Source of the DNA: Synechococcus sp. RedBA-s
GTDB taxonomy: Bacteria > Cyanobacteriota > Cyanobacteriia > PCC-6307 > Cyanobiaceae
Direction: 5' to 3'
Length of the DNA: 64,000 bases
Assembly (NCBI RefSeq): GCF_024345495.1
Contig: NZ_JAGQBF010000007.1
Span: forward strand, 38,155 to 102,154
Shown: piece after piece, positions 37,297 to 48,479 of the stretch
Numbering within the stretch: position 1 is the first letter of the stretch
How the letters are laid out: every line of letters starts with the position of its first letter
Translations under genes and position numbers: made by a program
The notes under the pieces: model-generated
What the model was told of the DNA's origin: nothing
Seen by the model: the letters and a program-made list of their open reading frames with translations, nothing else
Database searches by the model: none

Positions 37297-38742
37297 TTGC
37301 TAGCCACTCCCTCTCCCTCACTCACGGGTGCCCACGCGGGCGACAGCCTTGATCTGCGCTGGCGTGAGCGGCTTGAAACCGTGCTGGCTGCGGGTGCCGC
37401 AGCCGGTGCCAGCCTGGTGGAGGTGTTCCTTGAGAGCACCGATCACATCGGGCTGCTGGCCGAGCAGGAGAGGATCACCAATGTCAGCCCGGCCTTCGGA
37501 CGCGGGGCGGGTCTGCGCGTGTTCCTCGGCGACCGCGATGGCTTTGTCTCCACCAATGATCTGAGTGAGGCCGGCCTGCTGCAGGCCCTGGATCAGGCCC
37601 TGGGGATGCTGGGCCTCAGCCGCAGCAGCCTCGGCAGCCACGCCTTTGCCGGCCTGGCGTCGATGCGCGACCACGGGGCCAGCAAGGAGAGCTGGCTGCA
37701 GCACTGCCCTGGCCTGGATGAATCCACGGCTCGGCTGCTGAAGGCCACCGCCCTGCTGGATCGCCACGGAGATCATCTCCAGGCCCGCCGCGGCAGCTAC
37801 GCCCGCGACTGGCAGGAGGTGCTGGTGGCCGCCAGCGATGGCACCTTCGCCCGCGACATCCGCCTGCACCAGTCGGTGGGGATCAACGCCCTGGCGGCCG
37901 ACGGCGATCACCGCGCCAGCCTGGGGCGCCGCTACGGCAGCTCCGGCCGCCCCGATGACCTGCGCCACTGGGATGCGGAAGCCTCGGCGATCGATCTCTG
38001 CAGCAGCGCTCGCTCGATGCTCTATGCCGACTACGTGGAGGCCGGTAACTATCCGGTGGTGCTGGCCAACCGCTTCGGTGGGGTGATCTTCCACGAAGCC
38101 TGCGGCCACCTGCTGGAAACCACCCAGGTGGAGCGCGGCACCACCCCCTTCGCCGATCAGGTGGGCGAGACCATCGCCCATGAGGCGGTCACCGCCGTGG
38201 ATGAAGGGCTCAGTGACGGCGCCTTCGGCAGCCTCTCCATGGATGATGAGGGCATGGAGCCCCAGCGCACGGTGCTGATCGAGAACGGTGTGCTGCAGCG
38301 CTTCATCTCCGACCGTGCAGGCGAACTGCGCACCGGCCATGCCCGCACCGGCAGCGGCCGCCGCCAGAGCCACAACTTCGCCGCCGCCAGCCGCATGCGC
38401 AACACCTTCATCGCCGCCGGTCCCCACAGCCCCGAGCAGCTGATCGGCTCGGTGGATCGGGGCCTCTACTGCAAGTCGATGGGGGGAGGCAGTGTGGGTC
38501 CCACCGGTCAGTTCAACTTCGCCGTGGAGGAGGGGTACCTGATCGAAGACGGCAAGCTGGGCAAGCCGGTGAAGGGGGCCACGCTGATCGGTGAGGCCAA
38601 AGAAGTGATGCCACGAATCTCCATGTGCGCCAACGATCTGGAACTGGCCGCCGGCTTCTGCGGCTCGGTGAGCGGCAGCATCTTCGTGACCGTGGGCCAG
38701 CCCCACATCAAGGTCGACAGCATCACCGTGGGGGGCCGCTGA
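37297..38742 (+). CDS. tldD: TldD-family metalloprotease subunit
   Basis: A 481-aa protein with [20 protein letters not shown], the HExxxH metalloprotease motif of TldD, and [13 protein letters not shown] and [20 protein letters not shown] blocks. TldD/TldE complexes cleave peptides, for example during microcin maturation. The TTG at 37297 is the first start; internal ones are possible. Its partner begins two bases after its stop. Confidence 0.9.
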   Translation: MLATPSPSLTGAHAGDSLDLRWRERLETVLAAGAAAGASLVEVFLESTDHIGLLAEQERITNVSPAFGRGAGLRVFLGDRDGFVSTNDLSEAGLLQALDQALGMLGLSRSSLGSHAFAGLASMRDHGASKESWLQHCPGLDESTARLLKATALLDRHGDHLQARRGSYARDWQEVLVAASDGTFARDIRLHQSVGINALAADGDHRASLGRRYGSSGRPDDLRHWDAEASAIDLCSSARSMLYADYVEAGNYPVVLANRFGGVIFHEACGHLLETTQVERGTTPFADQVGETIAHEAVTAVDEGLSDGAFGSLSMDDEGMEPQRTVLIENGVLQRFISDRAGELRTGHARTGSGRRQSHNFAAASRMRNTFIAAGPHSPEQLIGSVDRGLYCKSMGGGSVGPTGQFNFAVEEGYLIEDGKLGKPVKGATLIGEAKEVMPRISMCANDLELAAGFCGSVSGSIFVTVGQPHIKVDSITVGGR

Positions 38743-38744
38743 TC

Positions 38745-40118
38745 ATGACCAGCTCCACCAACCTTCAAGCCAGCGATCTGGCCGGGCAGCTGCAAGCGCT
38801 GGCCACGCAACTGGGCGTGAGCCGCTGGGACCTGGGTGCCTCCTGCAGCACTGACACCTCCGTTCAGGTGGACCGGGGTGAGGCCAAGCAGCTCAAGGGT
38901 GCCCAGCGCAGCTCGATCACCGTGCGGGCCTGGAACAGCGACGGCCTGGTGGGCATCACCAGCACCTCCGATCTCTCCTCCGCAGGCCTGGCCCGCGCCC
39001 TGGCCGGCGCCGGTGAGGCCAGCCGCTACGGCAACCCCGACGACACCCCCGGCTTCTCGCCCCTGGCCACGGCACCGCTGGCCCAGCTGGAGCAACCGAT
39101 CAGTGAACCCAGGGGCATCCTCGAGCTGCTGGGCACCCTCAAGCTGGCTGAGGCCGAGCTGCTGAGCTGTCACCCCGCCATCAGCACCGTTCCTTACAAC
39201 GGTCTGGCGCAGCGCAACAGCCAGCGCCTCTACCTCAACAGCGAGGGGGCCTGCCGGGAGCAGCAGCTGAGCACCGCCAGCCTTTACCTCTACGCCCTCG
39301 CCGAGGAAGCGGGCCGCAAGCCCCGCAGCAGCGGTGCCGTGCGCCTGGCCTACGGCGCCGAACAGCTGGATGTGGCCGGCTGCGTCGAGGAGGCGGCGGA
39401 GCGCACGATCAAGCATCTCGATTACGCCCCGATCACCACGGGCCGCTACACCTGCGTGTTCAGCCCGGAGGCGTTCCTCGATCTGATCGGCGCCTTCAGC
39501 GGCCTGTTCAATGCCCGGGCGGTGCTCGATGGCGTCAGCCTCAGCCAGCGTGACTCCCTCGGCAGCCAGCTGGCGGTGCCCTTCCTCTCGATCCACGACA
39601 ACGGCCTGCACCCCGGCAACATCGGTGCCGCCAGCTTTGATGGCGAGGGCACACCGGTGGCCCGGCTGCCGCTGCTGGAGGGCGGCATTCTGCGCCACTT
39701 CCTGCATTCAGAGGCCACGGCCCGCGCCTTCGGCGTGGCGCCCACCGGTCATGCCGGCCTGGGGGCGAAGGTATCGGTGGGGCCCCACTGGTTCGAGATC
39801 GGTCCGGCCGGCAGCTCCGATGAGCAGACCGGTGCCCGGGGCCTCGATCGCTTCAGCCAGGAGGGGATCGTCTGGATCGATTCACTCTCGGCGCTCCATG
39901 CCGGCGTGAAGGCCAGCCAGGGATCGTTCTCCCTGCCCTTCGATGGCTGGTTGATCCAGGGCGGTGAAGCCCGCTCAATCGAAGCCGCGACCGTGGCCGG
40001 CGACATCCGCGCCGTGCTCAAGGGTCTGGTGGGCTTCGAGGGCGAAGCCAAGGTCACCCCCGATGGCGTCTGCCCGCTGGTGTGGGTGGATGGGCTCTCG
40101 ATCACCGGCAACGCCTGA
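38745..40118 (+). CDS. pmbA: PmbA/TldE-family protein
   Basis: A 457-aa partner of TldD. It contains TSVQVDRGEAKQLKGAQRSS, FSPEAFLDLIGAFSGLFNARAVL and SVGPHWFEIGPAGSSDEQTG but no HExxxH motif, as expected of the non-catalytic TldE/PmbA subunit. The gene is immediately downstream of tldD, so a heterodimer is likely. It ends 24 bp before fmt. Confidence 0.88.
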   Translation: MTSSTNLQASDLAGQLQALATQLGVSRWDLGASCSTDTSVQVDRGEAKQLKGAQRSSITVRAWNSDGLVGITSTSDLSSAGLARALAGAGEASRYGNPDDTPGFSPLATAPLAQLEQPISEPRGILELLGTLKLAEAELLSCHPAISTVPYNGLAQRNSQRLYLNSEGACREQQLSTASLYLYALAEEAGRKPRSSGAVRLAYGAEQLDVAGCVEEAAERTIKHLDYAPITTGRYTCVFSPEAFLDLIGAFSGLFNARAVLDGVSLSQRDSLGSQLAVPFLSIHDNGLHPGNIGAASFDGEGTPVARLPLLEGGILRHFLHSEATARAFGVAPTGHAGLGAKVSVGPHWFEIGPAGSSDEQTGARGLDRFSQEGIVWIDSLSALHAGVKASQGSFSLPFDGWLIQGGEARSIEAATVAGDIRAVLKGLVGFEGEAKVTPDGVCPLVWVDGLSITGNA

Positions 40119-40142
40119 GGCTCGCTAAACAAGGAGCCGGCG

Positions 40143-41183
40143 ATGAAGATCCTGTTCTGGGGCACCCCGGCCTACGCGGTGCCCAGCCTTGAGGCGCTGG
40201 TGGAGGCTGGCCATGAGCTGGTGGGGGTGGTGAGCCAGCCCGATCGTCGCCGCGGACGGGGTTCGGCCCTCATGGCCTCGGCCGTGAAGGCCCGGGCGCT
40301 GGAGCTGGAGCTGCCGGTGTTCACCCCCAGCCGCATCCGCCGTGAGCCGGAGCTGCAGGCGCAGCTGGCGGCGCTGGGGGCGGAGGCGTCGGTGGTGGTG
40401 GCCTTCGGGCAGCTACTGCCGACGGAGGTGCTGGCCCAGCCGCCGCTGGGCTGCTGGAACGGCCACGGTTCGCTGCTGCCCCGCTGGCGTGGTGCCGCCC
40501 CGATCCAGTGGTGCCTGATCGAAGGCGACGCAGAAACCGGCGTGGGGATCATGGCCATGGAGGAGGGCCTCGACACGGGACCGGTGCTGCTGGAACGGCG
40601 CCTGTCGATCGGCCTGCTGGAGAACGCCAGCCAGCTGGGGGCGCGTCTGAGCCAGCTCAGCGCCGAGCTGCTGGTGGAGGCGATGCCACGGATTGCCGCC
40701 GCAGGGCCGGGCCCCGAGGCCGAGCGCCGGCGGCGGCTGGCCCTTAGACCCCAGGCCGAGGACGGCCTCTGCCACGCTCGGCTGCTGCAGAAGCAAGATG
40801 CCCAGATCGACTGGAGCGCTTCGGCGCTGGCGATCCACCGCCGCGTGATGGGTCTGCATCCCGGAACCCAGTGCACCTGGGGCCAACAGCGGCTGAAGCT
40901 GCTGGCCAGCGAACCCCTGGTACAACGCCTGAGCGATCAGCTCACGCCCGCCGCCGCCCAGCTGGCACAACGCTGGGGCGAGCCGGAGTCGAAAGGGTTG
41001 GCGACTGCCCACGCGGCTGAACCCGGCGAGGTGCTGGAGCTGGTGCGCGGCGTGGGCCTGGTGGTGGCCACGGGCGGCTGCCCCGTGCTGATCAGCGAGG
41101 CCCAGCTGGAGGGCAAGCGTGCCGCGGCGGGCGAGGCCCTGATCCAGCAGCTGGGGGCGGCGATGGGGGAGCGGCTGGGGTGA
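40143..41183 (+). CDS. fmt: Methionyl-tRNA formyltransferase
   Basis: A 346-aa enzyme that formylates initiator Met-tRNA. It has ILFWGTPAYAVPSLEAL, VVSQPDRRRGRGSAL, the formyl-THF site GCWNGHGSLLPRWRGAAPIQ (with His and Asn) and GDAETGVGIMAMEEGLDTGP, plus a C-terminal OB domain (CTWGQQRLKLLASEP). In the usual N-H-G-SLLP motif it reads NGHGSLLP. Full length. Confidence 0.93.
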   Translation: MKILFWGTPAYAVPSLEALVEAGHELVGVVSQPDRRRGRGSALMASAVKARALELELPVFTPSRIRREPELQAQLAALGAEASVVVAFGQLLPTEVLAQPPLGCWNGHGSLLPRWRGAAPIQWCLIEGDAETGVGIMAMEEGLDTGPVLLERRLSIGLLENASQLGARLSQLSAELLVEAMPRIAAAGPGPEAERRRRLALRPQAEDGLCHARLLQKQDAQIDWSASALAIHRRVMGLHPGTQCTWGQQRLKLLASEPLVQRLSDQLTPAAAQLAQRWGEPESKGLATAHAAEPGEVLELVRGVGLVVATGGCPVLISEAQLEGKRAAAGEALIQQLGAAMGERLG

Positions 41184-41216
41184 TCATGGGCCGTGGCGAA
41201 ACCAGCGATCCCAGCT

Positions 41217-41474
41217 ATGGCCATCCAGCTCAGCAAGGAGGCGAAGAAGGAAGCCCTGGCCTCGATCATCCGCTTCTTTGCAGAACACAGAGATGAGGAG
41301 ATCGGGCTGATTGCCGCCGGCGCCCTGCTGGAGTTCATCCTCAGCGACATCGCCCCAAGCGTTTACAACAAAGCCATCGCTGAGGCCCTTGAGCGCCTGA
41401 GCGTTCAACTCGCTGAGCTGGACATCGACCTGCACGAGGAGGAGTTTCCCAATCGGCTGATCCAGCCGGAGTAA
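41217..41474 (+). CDS. DUF2164 family small protein
   Basis: An 85-aa helical protein (IQLSKEAKKEALASIIRFFA, EEIGLIAAGALLEFILSDIA, YNKAIAEALERLS) that matches DUF2164, function unknown. The ATG at 41217 fits the family start; GTG 41193 is an in-frame alternative. It is convergent with the helicase gene. Confidence 0.75.
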   Translation: MAIQLSKEAKKEALASIIRFFAEHRDEEIGLIAAGALLEFILSDIAPSVYNKAIAEALERLSVQLAELDIDLHEEEFPNRLIQPE

Positions 41475-41516
41475 GCCTGATCACCCACGGCCTGGGTATG
41501 AACCCACTCTGGCTGC

Positions 41517-42893
<1,377 letters not shown>

Positions 42894-42972
42894 AGGACGC
42901 CTACCCTAAGAGAACGGGGCTGGGGCGATGGGGCCCGTGGCCAGGCCCTGGGATCCATGTCTTGATGCGGCG

Positions 42973-43377
42973 ATGATTCCCAACTTCTCCAGCCGAGGTC
43001 GTCCGGGCAGTGCGGAGGCGGTCTATTGGCGCTGGCATTCGCCCACCACCTGGAAAGCCAGCCAGGCCCTGCTGCTGGAGAAAAACGTCGCTCAGCCGCA
43101 GGCGGAGCTGCCGCAAGCGCCGGCCGAATGCGAGGCGCTACCTGCTTCTATCGCAACTGCAACGGTTCAGGCCGCCGCCGCGTCCTCCCAGGCAGGTTGG
43201 CTGCCGCTGCTGGTGTGGGCGCTGGTGGTGGTGATCGATGGGGGCCTGGCCCTCAGGGAGCTGGTGGGGCCCTCAGTGGCGCTCTGGCAGAAGAAAGCCC
43301 CCTGGAGCCGCCGGGAGCGGCGGAGCCAGAGGGCGATCAGAGGGGGGTGGCCGGCACCCGTGGCCAGCCTGCACTGA
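42973..43377 (+). CDS. Hypothetical protein with one membrane segment
   Basis: A 134-aa protein with an N-terminal YWRWHSPTTWKASQALLLEK stretch, an Ala/Pro-rich linker, one hydrophobic helix (WLPLLVWALVVVIDGGLAL) and a basic tail. Unrecognised. It is divergent from the helicase gene and convergent with pntB. The ATG at 42973 was preferred to 42928. Confidence 0.45.
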   Translation: MIPNFSSRGRPGSAEAVYWRWHSPTTWKASQALLLEKNVAQPQAELPQAPAECEALPASIATATVQAAAASSQAGWLPLLVWALVVVIDGGLALRELVGPSVALWQKKAPWSRRERRSQRAIRGGWPAPVASLH

Positions 43378-43401
43378 GCGGGGAGGCGGCTGGCCTCTGG
43401 C

Positions 43402-44814
43402 TCAGCGGGTGCTGCCTGCTCCGGCTGTCACCTTGCCCACACCCAGGGAGCGCAGCTCCTGCAGGAGGCTCTGCAGCACCTGCTTGGCGTCGCCGAACAC
43501 CATCGAGGTCTGGGGCAACTCGAAGAGATCGTTGCGGATGCCGGCGTAGCCCGAGCCCAGGCTGCGCTTGACGACGAACACCGAGCGAGCCTGATCCACC
43601 TCCAGCACGGGCATGCCGTAGAGGGGGCTCGCCGAATCGCTCTTGGCGCGCGGGTTGACCACGTCGTTGGCCCCCAGCACGATCACCACATCGGTGCGGG
43701 GGAAGTCGGGGTTGATGTCATCCATCTCCACCAGCTGGTCATAGGGCACATCGGCCTCCGCCAGCAGCACATTCATGTGGCCGGGCATGCGGCCGGCCAC
43801 AGGGTGGATGGCGTAGCGCACCTCGATGCCGTGCTGCTCCAGCAGGCGGGCGAGCTCCTTGAGACTGTGCTGGGCCTGGGCCACGGCCAGGCCGTAGCCC
43901 GGCACGAAGATCACCCTCTCGGCCGCCTCCAGGGTGAGGGCACATTCCTCAGGGCTGCAGGACGTGACATTGGTGTACTCCTCACGGCCGCCGGCATCAC
44001 CGGCCTCGCTCGATGCAGCACCCAAGGCACCGCCGAACAGCACCGAGGTGAGCGAGCGGTTCATGGCCGTGCACATCACCTGGGTGAGGATCAGACCGGC
44101 GGCTCCCACCATGGCTCCAGCCACGATCAGCAGCTCGCTGCCGACGACGAAACCGGCGGCGGCCGCGGCCACCCCCGAATAGGAGTTCAGCAGCGAAATC
44201 ACCACCGGCATGTCGGCGCCCCCCACGGGCAGGGTCAGGCCAACGCCCAGTAGCAGCGACAGCACTGTGAGAGGAACCAGTGCCACGGCCATGCCCTTGA
44301 GCACCAGCGCGCAGCAGGCCAGGCAGGCCAGAGCCAGAACGATGTTCACGGCATGGCGCTGGGGCCGCAGGGTCCAGCCGGGGGTTCCCAGCCACTCCTG
44401 CAACTTGCCCATCGCCACCAGCGAGCCGCTGAAGGTGATCGCGCCCACCAGCACCGACACCAGCACCGACACCTGGCCCACGAGGTTCAGCGGAGTGGGC
44501 AGCTGTACCGCACCGATCGCCACCAGCAGCGACGACATGCCGCCGCAGCCGTTGAACAGCGCAACCGTTTCGGGCATGGAGGTCATCGCCACCCGCAGGG
44601 CGAGCACGGCCCCGAGGCCACCGCCTATGCCCAGCCCAAGCAACATCCAGGGCCAGCCACCCAGGCCCTGCTGCAGCAGCAGGCCCACCACAGCCAGCAC
44701 CAGCGCCAGGGCGGCGAGGCCATTGGCGCTGCGGGCGGTGCGGATCTTGGCCAGGCCCTTGAGACCGAAGGCCAGCAGCAGCACCGAGCCCAGTTCAATT
44801 GAAAGTTCAACCAT
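43402..44814 (-). CDS. pntB: NAD(P) transhydrogenase subunit beta
   Basis: A 470-aa subunit with about nine membrane helices in the N-terminal two thirds. The NADP(H)-binding domain III follows with VPGYGLAVAQAQHSLKELAR, HPVAGRMPGHMNVLLAEA, VIVLGANDVVNP and VFVVKRSLGSGYAG. The proton-pumping transhydrogenase links NADH/NADP+ exchange to the proton gradient. Its start overlaps the pntA2 stop by one base, forming a three-gene operon. Confidence 0.94.
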   Translation of the reverse strand: MVELSIELGSVLLLAFGLKGLAKIRTARSANGLAALALVLAVVGLLLQQGLGGWPWMLLGLGIGGGLGAVLALRVAMTSMPETVALFNGCGGMSSLLVAIGAVQLPTPLNLVGQVSVLVSVLVGAITFSGSLVAMGKLQEWLGTPGWTLRPQRHAVNIVLALACLACCALVLKGMAVALVPLTVLSLLLGVGLTLPVGGADMPVVISLLNSYSGVAAAAAGFVVGSELLIVAGAMVGAAGLILTQVMCTAMNRSLTSVLFGGALGAASSEAGDAGGREEYTNVTSCSPEECALTLEAAERVIFVPGYGLAVAQAQHSLKELARLLEQHGIEVRYAIHPVAGRMPGHMNVLLAEADVPYDQLVEMDDINPDFPRTDVVIVLGANDVVNPRAKSDSASPLYGMPVLEVDQARSVFVVKRSLGSGYAGIRNDLFELPQTSMVFGDAKQVLQSLLQELRSLGVGKVTAGAGSTR

Positions 44815-45110
44815 CAGTTCGCCTCCCTGCGACGGAACATCGCCAGCATCCGATCCGTCACAAGAAATCCGCCCACCACGTTGAAGAGCGCAAAACCCAG
44901 GGCCACAGCACCGATCAGCTTCAGGGCTGGGGTGGGGGCCTCACCGATCAGAGCCAGGGCCGCCAGCAGGGTGATGCCGCTGATGGCATTCGCCCCCGAC
45001 ATCAACGGAGTGTGCAGGGTGGGGGGCACCTTGCCGATCAGTTCCAACCCCAGCAGGCTGCCGAGCACCAGCACCCAGAGGGCGGCTGTGCCACTGAGAT
45101 GACCGCTCAT
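44814..45110 (-). CDS. pntA2: NAD(P) transhydrogenase subunit alpha, part 2 (membrane)
   Basis: A 98-aa protein with three hydrophobic helices and the conserved TPLMSGANAISGITLLAALA block. It is the membrane part of the alpha subunit, encoded separately in the three-subunit form of the enzyme. It overlaps pntA1 (ATGA) and pntB. Confidence 0.92.
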   Translation of the reverse strand: MSGHLSGTAALWVLVLGSLLGLELIGKVPPTLHTPLMSGANAISGITLLAALALIGEAPTPALKLIGAVALGFALFNVVGGFLVTDRMLAMFRRREAN

Positions 45111-46270
45111 GCCGTCACCTCCTCAAGGCTGGGCCAAAGTTCGGGGCGCCGGCAGGCGCCCTGGTGGGAAATCAGACAGGGGTCGAGCAAGGGGTCCTCG
45201 GGGTTGAGTTGCAGGCCGTCGTCGCTGAAGAGGGGCTCAAGGAAGGCCGCCAGATTGCGCGCGTAGAGGGAGCTGGCGTGGTGGGGCACCGAAGCCGGCA
45301 GGTTGGAGGAGCCAATGATGCGCACCCCGCCGATCTCCACGGTGCGATCGGGCTGGCTGCCGGCGCAGTTGCCGCCGGTCGACACCGCCAGATCCACCAC
45401 CACCGAGCCCGGCCGCAACGCTTTGAGCATCTCCTCGGTGATCAGCAGCGGCGCCGGCCGCCCAGGCACCTGGGCGGTGGTGATCACCGCATCGGCTTCT
45501 GCCAGATGGATGGTGAGCTGCTGGCGCTGGGCCTCCAGGAAGGCTGCACCGGCCTCCCGGGCATAGCCACCGGCTTCACCCGGTGCCTCACGGCTGGGGG
45601 GATCGATGAAGCGGGCGCCCAAGGATTCCACCTGTTCCTTGGCGGCCGGCCGCACGTCACTCACCTTCACCACCGCACCGAGGCGGCGGGCGGTGGCCAC
45701 CGCCTGCAGACCAGCCACGCCAGCGCCGAGCACCAGCACCTTGGCGGGCTGCACCGTGCCGGCGGCGGTCATCAGCATCGGGAAGAAGCGATCCAGCTCG
45801 GCGGCCGCCAGCAGCACCGCCTTGTAGCCGGCGATGTTGGCCTGGGACGAGAGCACATCCATCGACTGGGCGCGGCTGATGCGCGGCAGCAGCTCCATCG
45901 CCAGGGTCGAAAGGCCACGGCTGTTGAGCCGCTCGAGCAGGGACTGGTTCAGGTAGGGATCCAGCAGACCCACCAGCAAGGAGCCAGAGGCCAGGCGCTC
46001 AAGCCCGCCGCTGCCGCCCTCACTGTCCTGAACGGGCGGCTGCACGCAGATCACCAGCTCAGCGGCACTCCAGGTGTCGGGGCAACCCCTGGCCACGATC
46101 GAGGCGCCGGCCTCGATGAAGGCCTGATCGCTGAAACCGGCCTCCAAGCCGGCCCCCGACTCGATGAACACCTCAGATTTCTTCGCCACCAGCCTGCGCA
46201 CCGTTTCTGGTGTGGCGGCCACTCGCCGCTCCCCCTCCCGGCTTTCGGCGGGAACCAAGACCCTGACCAC
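45107..46270 (-). CDS. pntA1: NAD(P) transhydrogenase subunit alpha, part 1 (NAD-binding)
   Basis: A 387-aa domain I protein related to alanine dehydrogenase. It has VLVPAESREGERRVAATPET, VLVLGAGVAGLQAVATARRL for NAD binding, and ADAVITTAQVPGRPAPLLIT with VDLAVSTGGNCAGSQ. The GTG start lies 21 bp from a perfect 22-bp palindrome (46292-46313). First gene of pntA1-pntA2-pntB, divergent from petF. Confidence 0.93.
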   Translation of the reverse strand: MVRVLVPAESREGERRVAATPETVRRLVAKKSEVFIESGAGLEAGFSDQAFIEAGASIVARGCPDTWSAAELVICVQPPVQDSEGGSGGLERLASGSLLVGLLDPYLNQSLLERLNSRGLSTLAMELLPRISRAQSMDVLSSQANIAGYKAVLLAAAELDRFFPMLMTAAGTVQPAKVLVLGAGVAGLQAVATARRLGAVVKVSDVRPAAKEQVESLGARFIDPPSREAPGEAGGYAREAGAAFLEAQRQQLTIHLAEADAVITTAQVPGRPAPLLITEEMLKALRPGSVVVDLAVSTGGNCAGSQPDRTVEIGGVRIIGSSNLPASVPHHASSLYARNLAAFLEPLFSDDGLQLNPEDPLLDPCLISHQGACRRPELWPSLEEVTA

Positions 46271-46291
46271 AGACGACTCCAGCGGTACTCA

Positions 46292-46313
46292 CTATGTCCA
46301 TTGATGGACATAG
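46292..46313. promoter_or_regulatory. Perfect 22-bp palindrome upstream of pntA1 (candidate operator)
   Basis: CTATGTCCAT-TG-ATGGACATAG has 10-bp arms without mismatch. It lies in the divergent region between pntA1 (start 46270) and petF (start 46479), close enough to pntA1 to cover its promoter or leader. It is AT-richer than its surroundings. The cognate regulator is unknown; a hairpin in the pntA leader RNA is an alternative reading. Confidence 0.55.
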
Positions 46314-46478
46314 CGTTGGAGGGACGCAAGTCAGAGTTGAACGTTGTGTTCAAGCCACCACACAGGCCCCGGCTCCAGCCCGTCTGCCATGGCGATGGCG
46401 CCCCACTGTCACGAGGGCTACCCCAAACCACTCTGGCGTTGCCTAGGACGTGTGAGAAACCCTGAGCTGTCAGCGGCC

Positions 46479-46760
46479 ATGGCCTCGTTCACGATCACGC
46501 TGGAAGGCGGCAAGTCATTCAGTTGCCCCGACGACCAGTACATCCTTGATGCCGCCGAGGAGCAGGGCATCGACCTGCCCTACTCCTGCCGCGCCGGGGC
46601 CTGCAGCACCTGCGCCGGCAAGATCCTCTCCGGCAGCGTTGACCAGTCGGACCAGAGCTTCCTCGACGACGATCAGATCGGCGAGGGCTTTGCCCTGCTC
46701 TGCGTCAGCTACCCCCTCGCCGACTGCACGATCAAGCCCAACGTCGAAGACGACCTCTAA
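46479..46760 (+). CDS. petF: Plant-type [2Fe-2S] ferredoxin
   Basis: A 93-aa ferredoxin with cluster cysteines C37, C42, C45 and C75 ([16 protein letters not shown] and [11 protein letters not shown]). This is the photosynthetic-type ferredoxin that accepts electrons from photosystem I; more than one paralogue usually exists per genome. The ATG at 46479 gives the standard N-terminus. Its stop overlaps the end of the convergent malic enzyme gene by four bases. Confidence 0.93.
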   Translation: MASFTITLEGGKSFSCPDDQYILDAAEEQGIDLPYSCRAGACSTCAGKILSGSVDQSDQSFLDDDQIGEGFALLCVSYPLADCTIKPNVEDDL

Positions 46761-48418
46761 AGCTCCCGGTAAGCCGCCGTCCAGGTGGCCTGATCGAGCC
46801 GCTCCAACGCTTTTTCGGCGCTGGCGGCTCTGCTGGCCAGGCCCTCCTGGACCGCCCTCAGGGCCACCGCTTCCGCCACCGCTCGCGACACCGCCTGCAC
46901 CTCGCTGAGCTCGGGCATCAGCGGCGCCTCTGGATCGCTGGAAGCCGGAATGTGGGCGGCCAAGGCATCGAGCCCCGCATCGATCATCCCCTCACTCACC
47001 TGGGTGGCTCCCACCGCCACGCTGGCGAACCCCAGGCCAGGGAAGAGAAAACAGTTGTTGCACTGCCCGATCCGGCGCAGACCTCCCTGCCAGTTCACCG
47101 GCTCGAATGGGCTGCCACTGGCCACCAGGGCCCGTCCGTCCGTCCAGGCGTAGAGATCGGCGGGGGTGGCCTCCGCCAGCCGGGTGGGGTTGGAGAGGGG
47201 CAGGATGATCGGCCGCTCCACCGCCGCCGCCATCGTCTCCACCAGTTCACGGCTGAAGGCCCCAGCCACGGTGGAGGTGCCGATCAGCACGGTGGGCTTC
47301 ACTGCCCTCACCACCTCCAACAGGCCGATCCGGCCCTGGGCATCGACGCCAAAAGCGGAGCCCTCGGAAGGATCGCGGGCCAGGGCCTGGGCCATGGGGG
47401 AGAGCCCCGGCTGATCGGCCAGCACCAGGCCCTCCCGGTCGATTGCCCAGATGCGGCTGCGCGCCTCAAGCTCCCCCAGCCCGGCCCGGATGAGCAGCCG
47501 CACCAGGCCCTCGGCGATGCCACAGCCCGCCGTACCCGCGCCGAACACCACGATGCGGTGATCCTCCAAGGGCAGACCGGCTCCGTGGGAGGCCGCCTTC
47601 ACCACCGCGCAGGCCACGCCGCGGGTGCCCTGGATGTCGTCGTTGAAGCTGGGCACCTGCTGTCGGTACCGCTCCAGCAACTGGTGTGCATGGCCGGTGC
47701 CGAAGTCTTCCCAGTGCAGCAGTGCCCCCGGGAACTGACGCTGCAGGGCCTCCACGGTGCGAGCCAGAAAGCGGTCGTAGTCGGGGCCATCGAGGCGCGG
47801 GTGTCGCCAACCGGGGTAGAGGGGGTTCTCCAGAAGCTCGACGCGATCAGTGCCCACATCCAGCACCAGGGGCAGCACCCGGGCGGGATCCAGACCGGCG
47901 CAGAGGGTGTACACCGCCAACTTGCCCAGGCAGATCTCGATGCCGCCGATGCCCTGGTCGCCGATGCCGAGAATGCCCTGGGAATCCGTGATCAGGATGA
48001 GATCCACCGGCCCGGGCGCCACCTGGGCCAGCACCGCCTCGATCCGCTCCTGATCGGGCGCCGCCAGAAACACACCGCCGCTGGGGGTGCGGTAATCGAG
48101 GCTGAAGCGCTGGATCGCCGCCCCCACCGTGGGGGTGTACACGATCGGCATCACATCCTCGATGTGATCGGCCAGAAAGCGGTGGAACAGGGTGAGGTTC
48201 GACTCACGCAGGGCCACCGCGAAGCGGAACCGCTCCAGGTCGCTGCCCAGGCTGAGGAAGGCCTGCCACTGGCGCTCCACCTGGGTCTCCAGGCTCTCAA
48301 CGGCATGGGGCAGCAGGCCATCGAGCCCGAAGGCCTCGCGTTCCGCGCGGCTGAAAGCCGTTCCCTTGTTGACGCGGGGATCAGCGAGAAGTGCGCGGCC
48401 CCACAGGTGGGCGCTCAG
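46757..48418 (-). CDS. Malic enzyme (NAD(P)-dependent, oxaloacetate-decarboxylating)
   Basis: A large malic enzyme converting malate to pyruvate and CO2. It has [12 protein letters not shown] with the catalytic Tyr, [15 protein letters not shown] with the Lys, [40 protein letters not shown] for cofactor binding, and [14 protein letters not shown]. The first ATG/GTG/TTG is GTG 48280, but the conserved N-terminal text [20 protein letters not shown] lies upstream of it in the same frame. That frame stays open to 48445 with no canonical start; CTG 48418 or 48439 are possible. The true start is unsettled. Confidence 0.88.
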   Translation of the reverse strand: MSAHLWGRALLADPRVNKGTAFSRAEREAFGLDGLLPHAVESLETQVERQWQAFLSLGSDLERFRFAVALRESNLTLFHRFLADHIEDVMPIVYTPTVGAAIQRFSLDYRTPSGGVFLAAPDQERIEAVLAQVAPGPVDLILITDSQGILGIGDQGIGGIEICLGKLAVYTLCAGLDPARVLPLVLDVGTDRVELLENPLYPGWRHPRLDGPDYDRFLARTVEALQRQFPGALLHWEDFGTGHAHQLLERYRQQVPSFNDDIQGTRGVACAVVKAASHGAGLPLEDHRIVVFGAGTAGCGIAEGLVRLLIRAGLGELEARSRIWAIDREGLVLADQPGLSPMAQALARDPSEGSAFGVDAQGRIGLLEVVRAVKPTVLIGTSTVAGAFSRELVETMAAAVERPIILPLSNPTRLAEATPADLYAWTDGRALVASGSPFEPVNWQGGLRRIGQCNNCFLFPGLGFASVAVGATQVSEGMIDAGLDALAAHIPASSDPEAPLMPELSEVQAVSRAVAEAVALRAVQEGLASRAASAEKALERLDQATWTAAYREL

Positions 48419-48479
48419 GGGTGGCGTAGGGCGGGCCAGGAGGATTCAGCAACCTGGGGGCGCAGCGTAGGCCAGGGGG

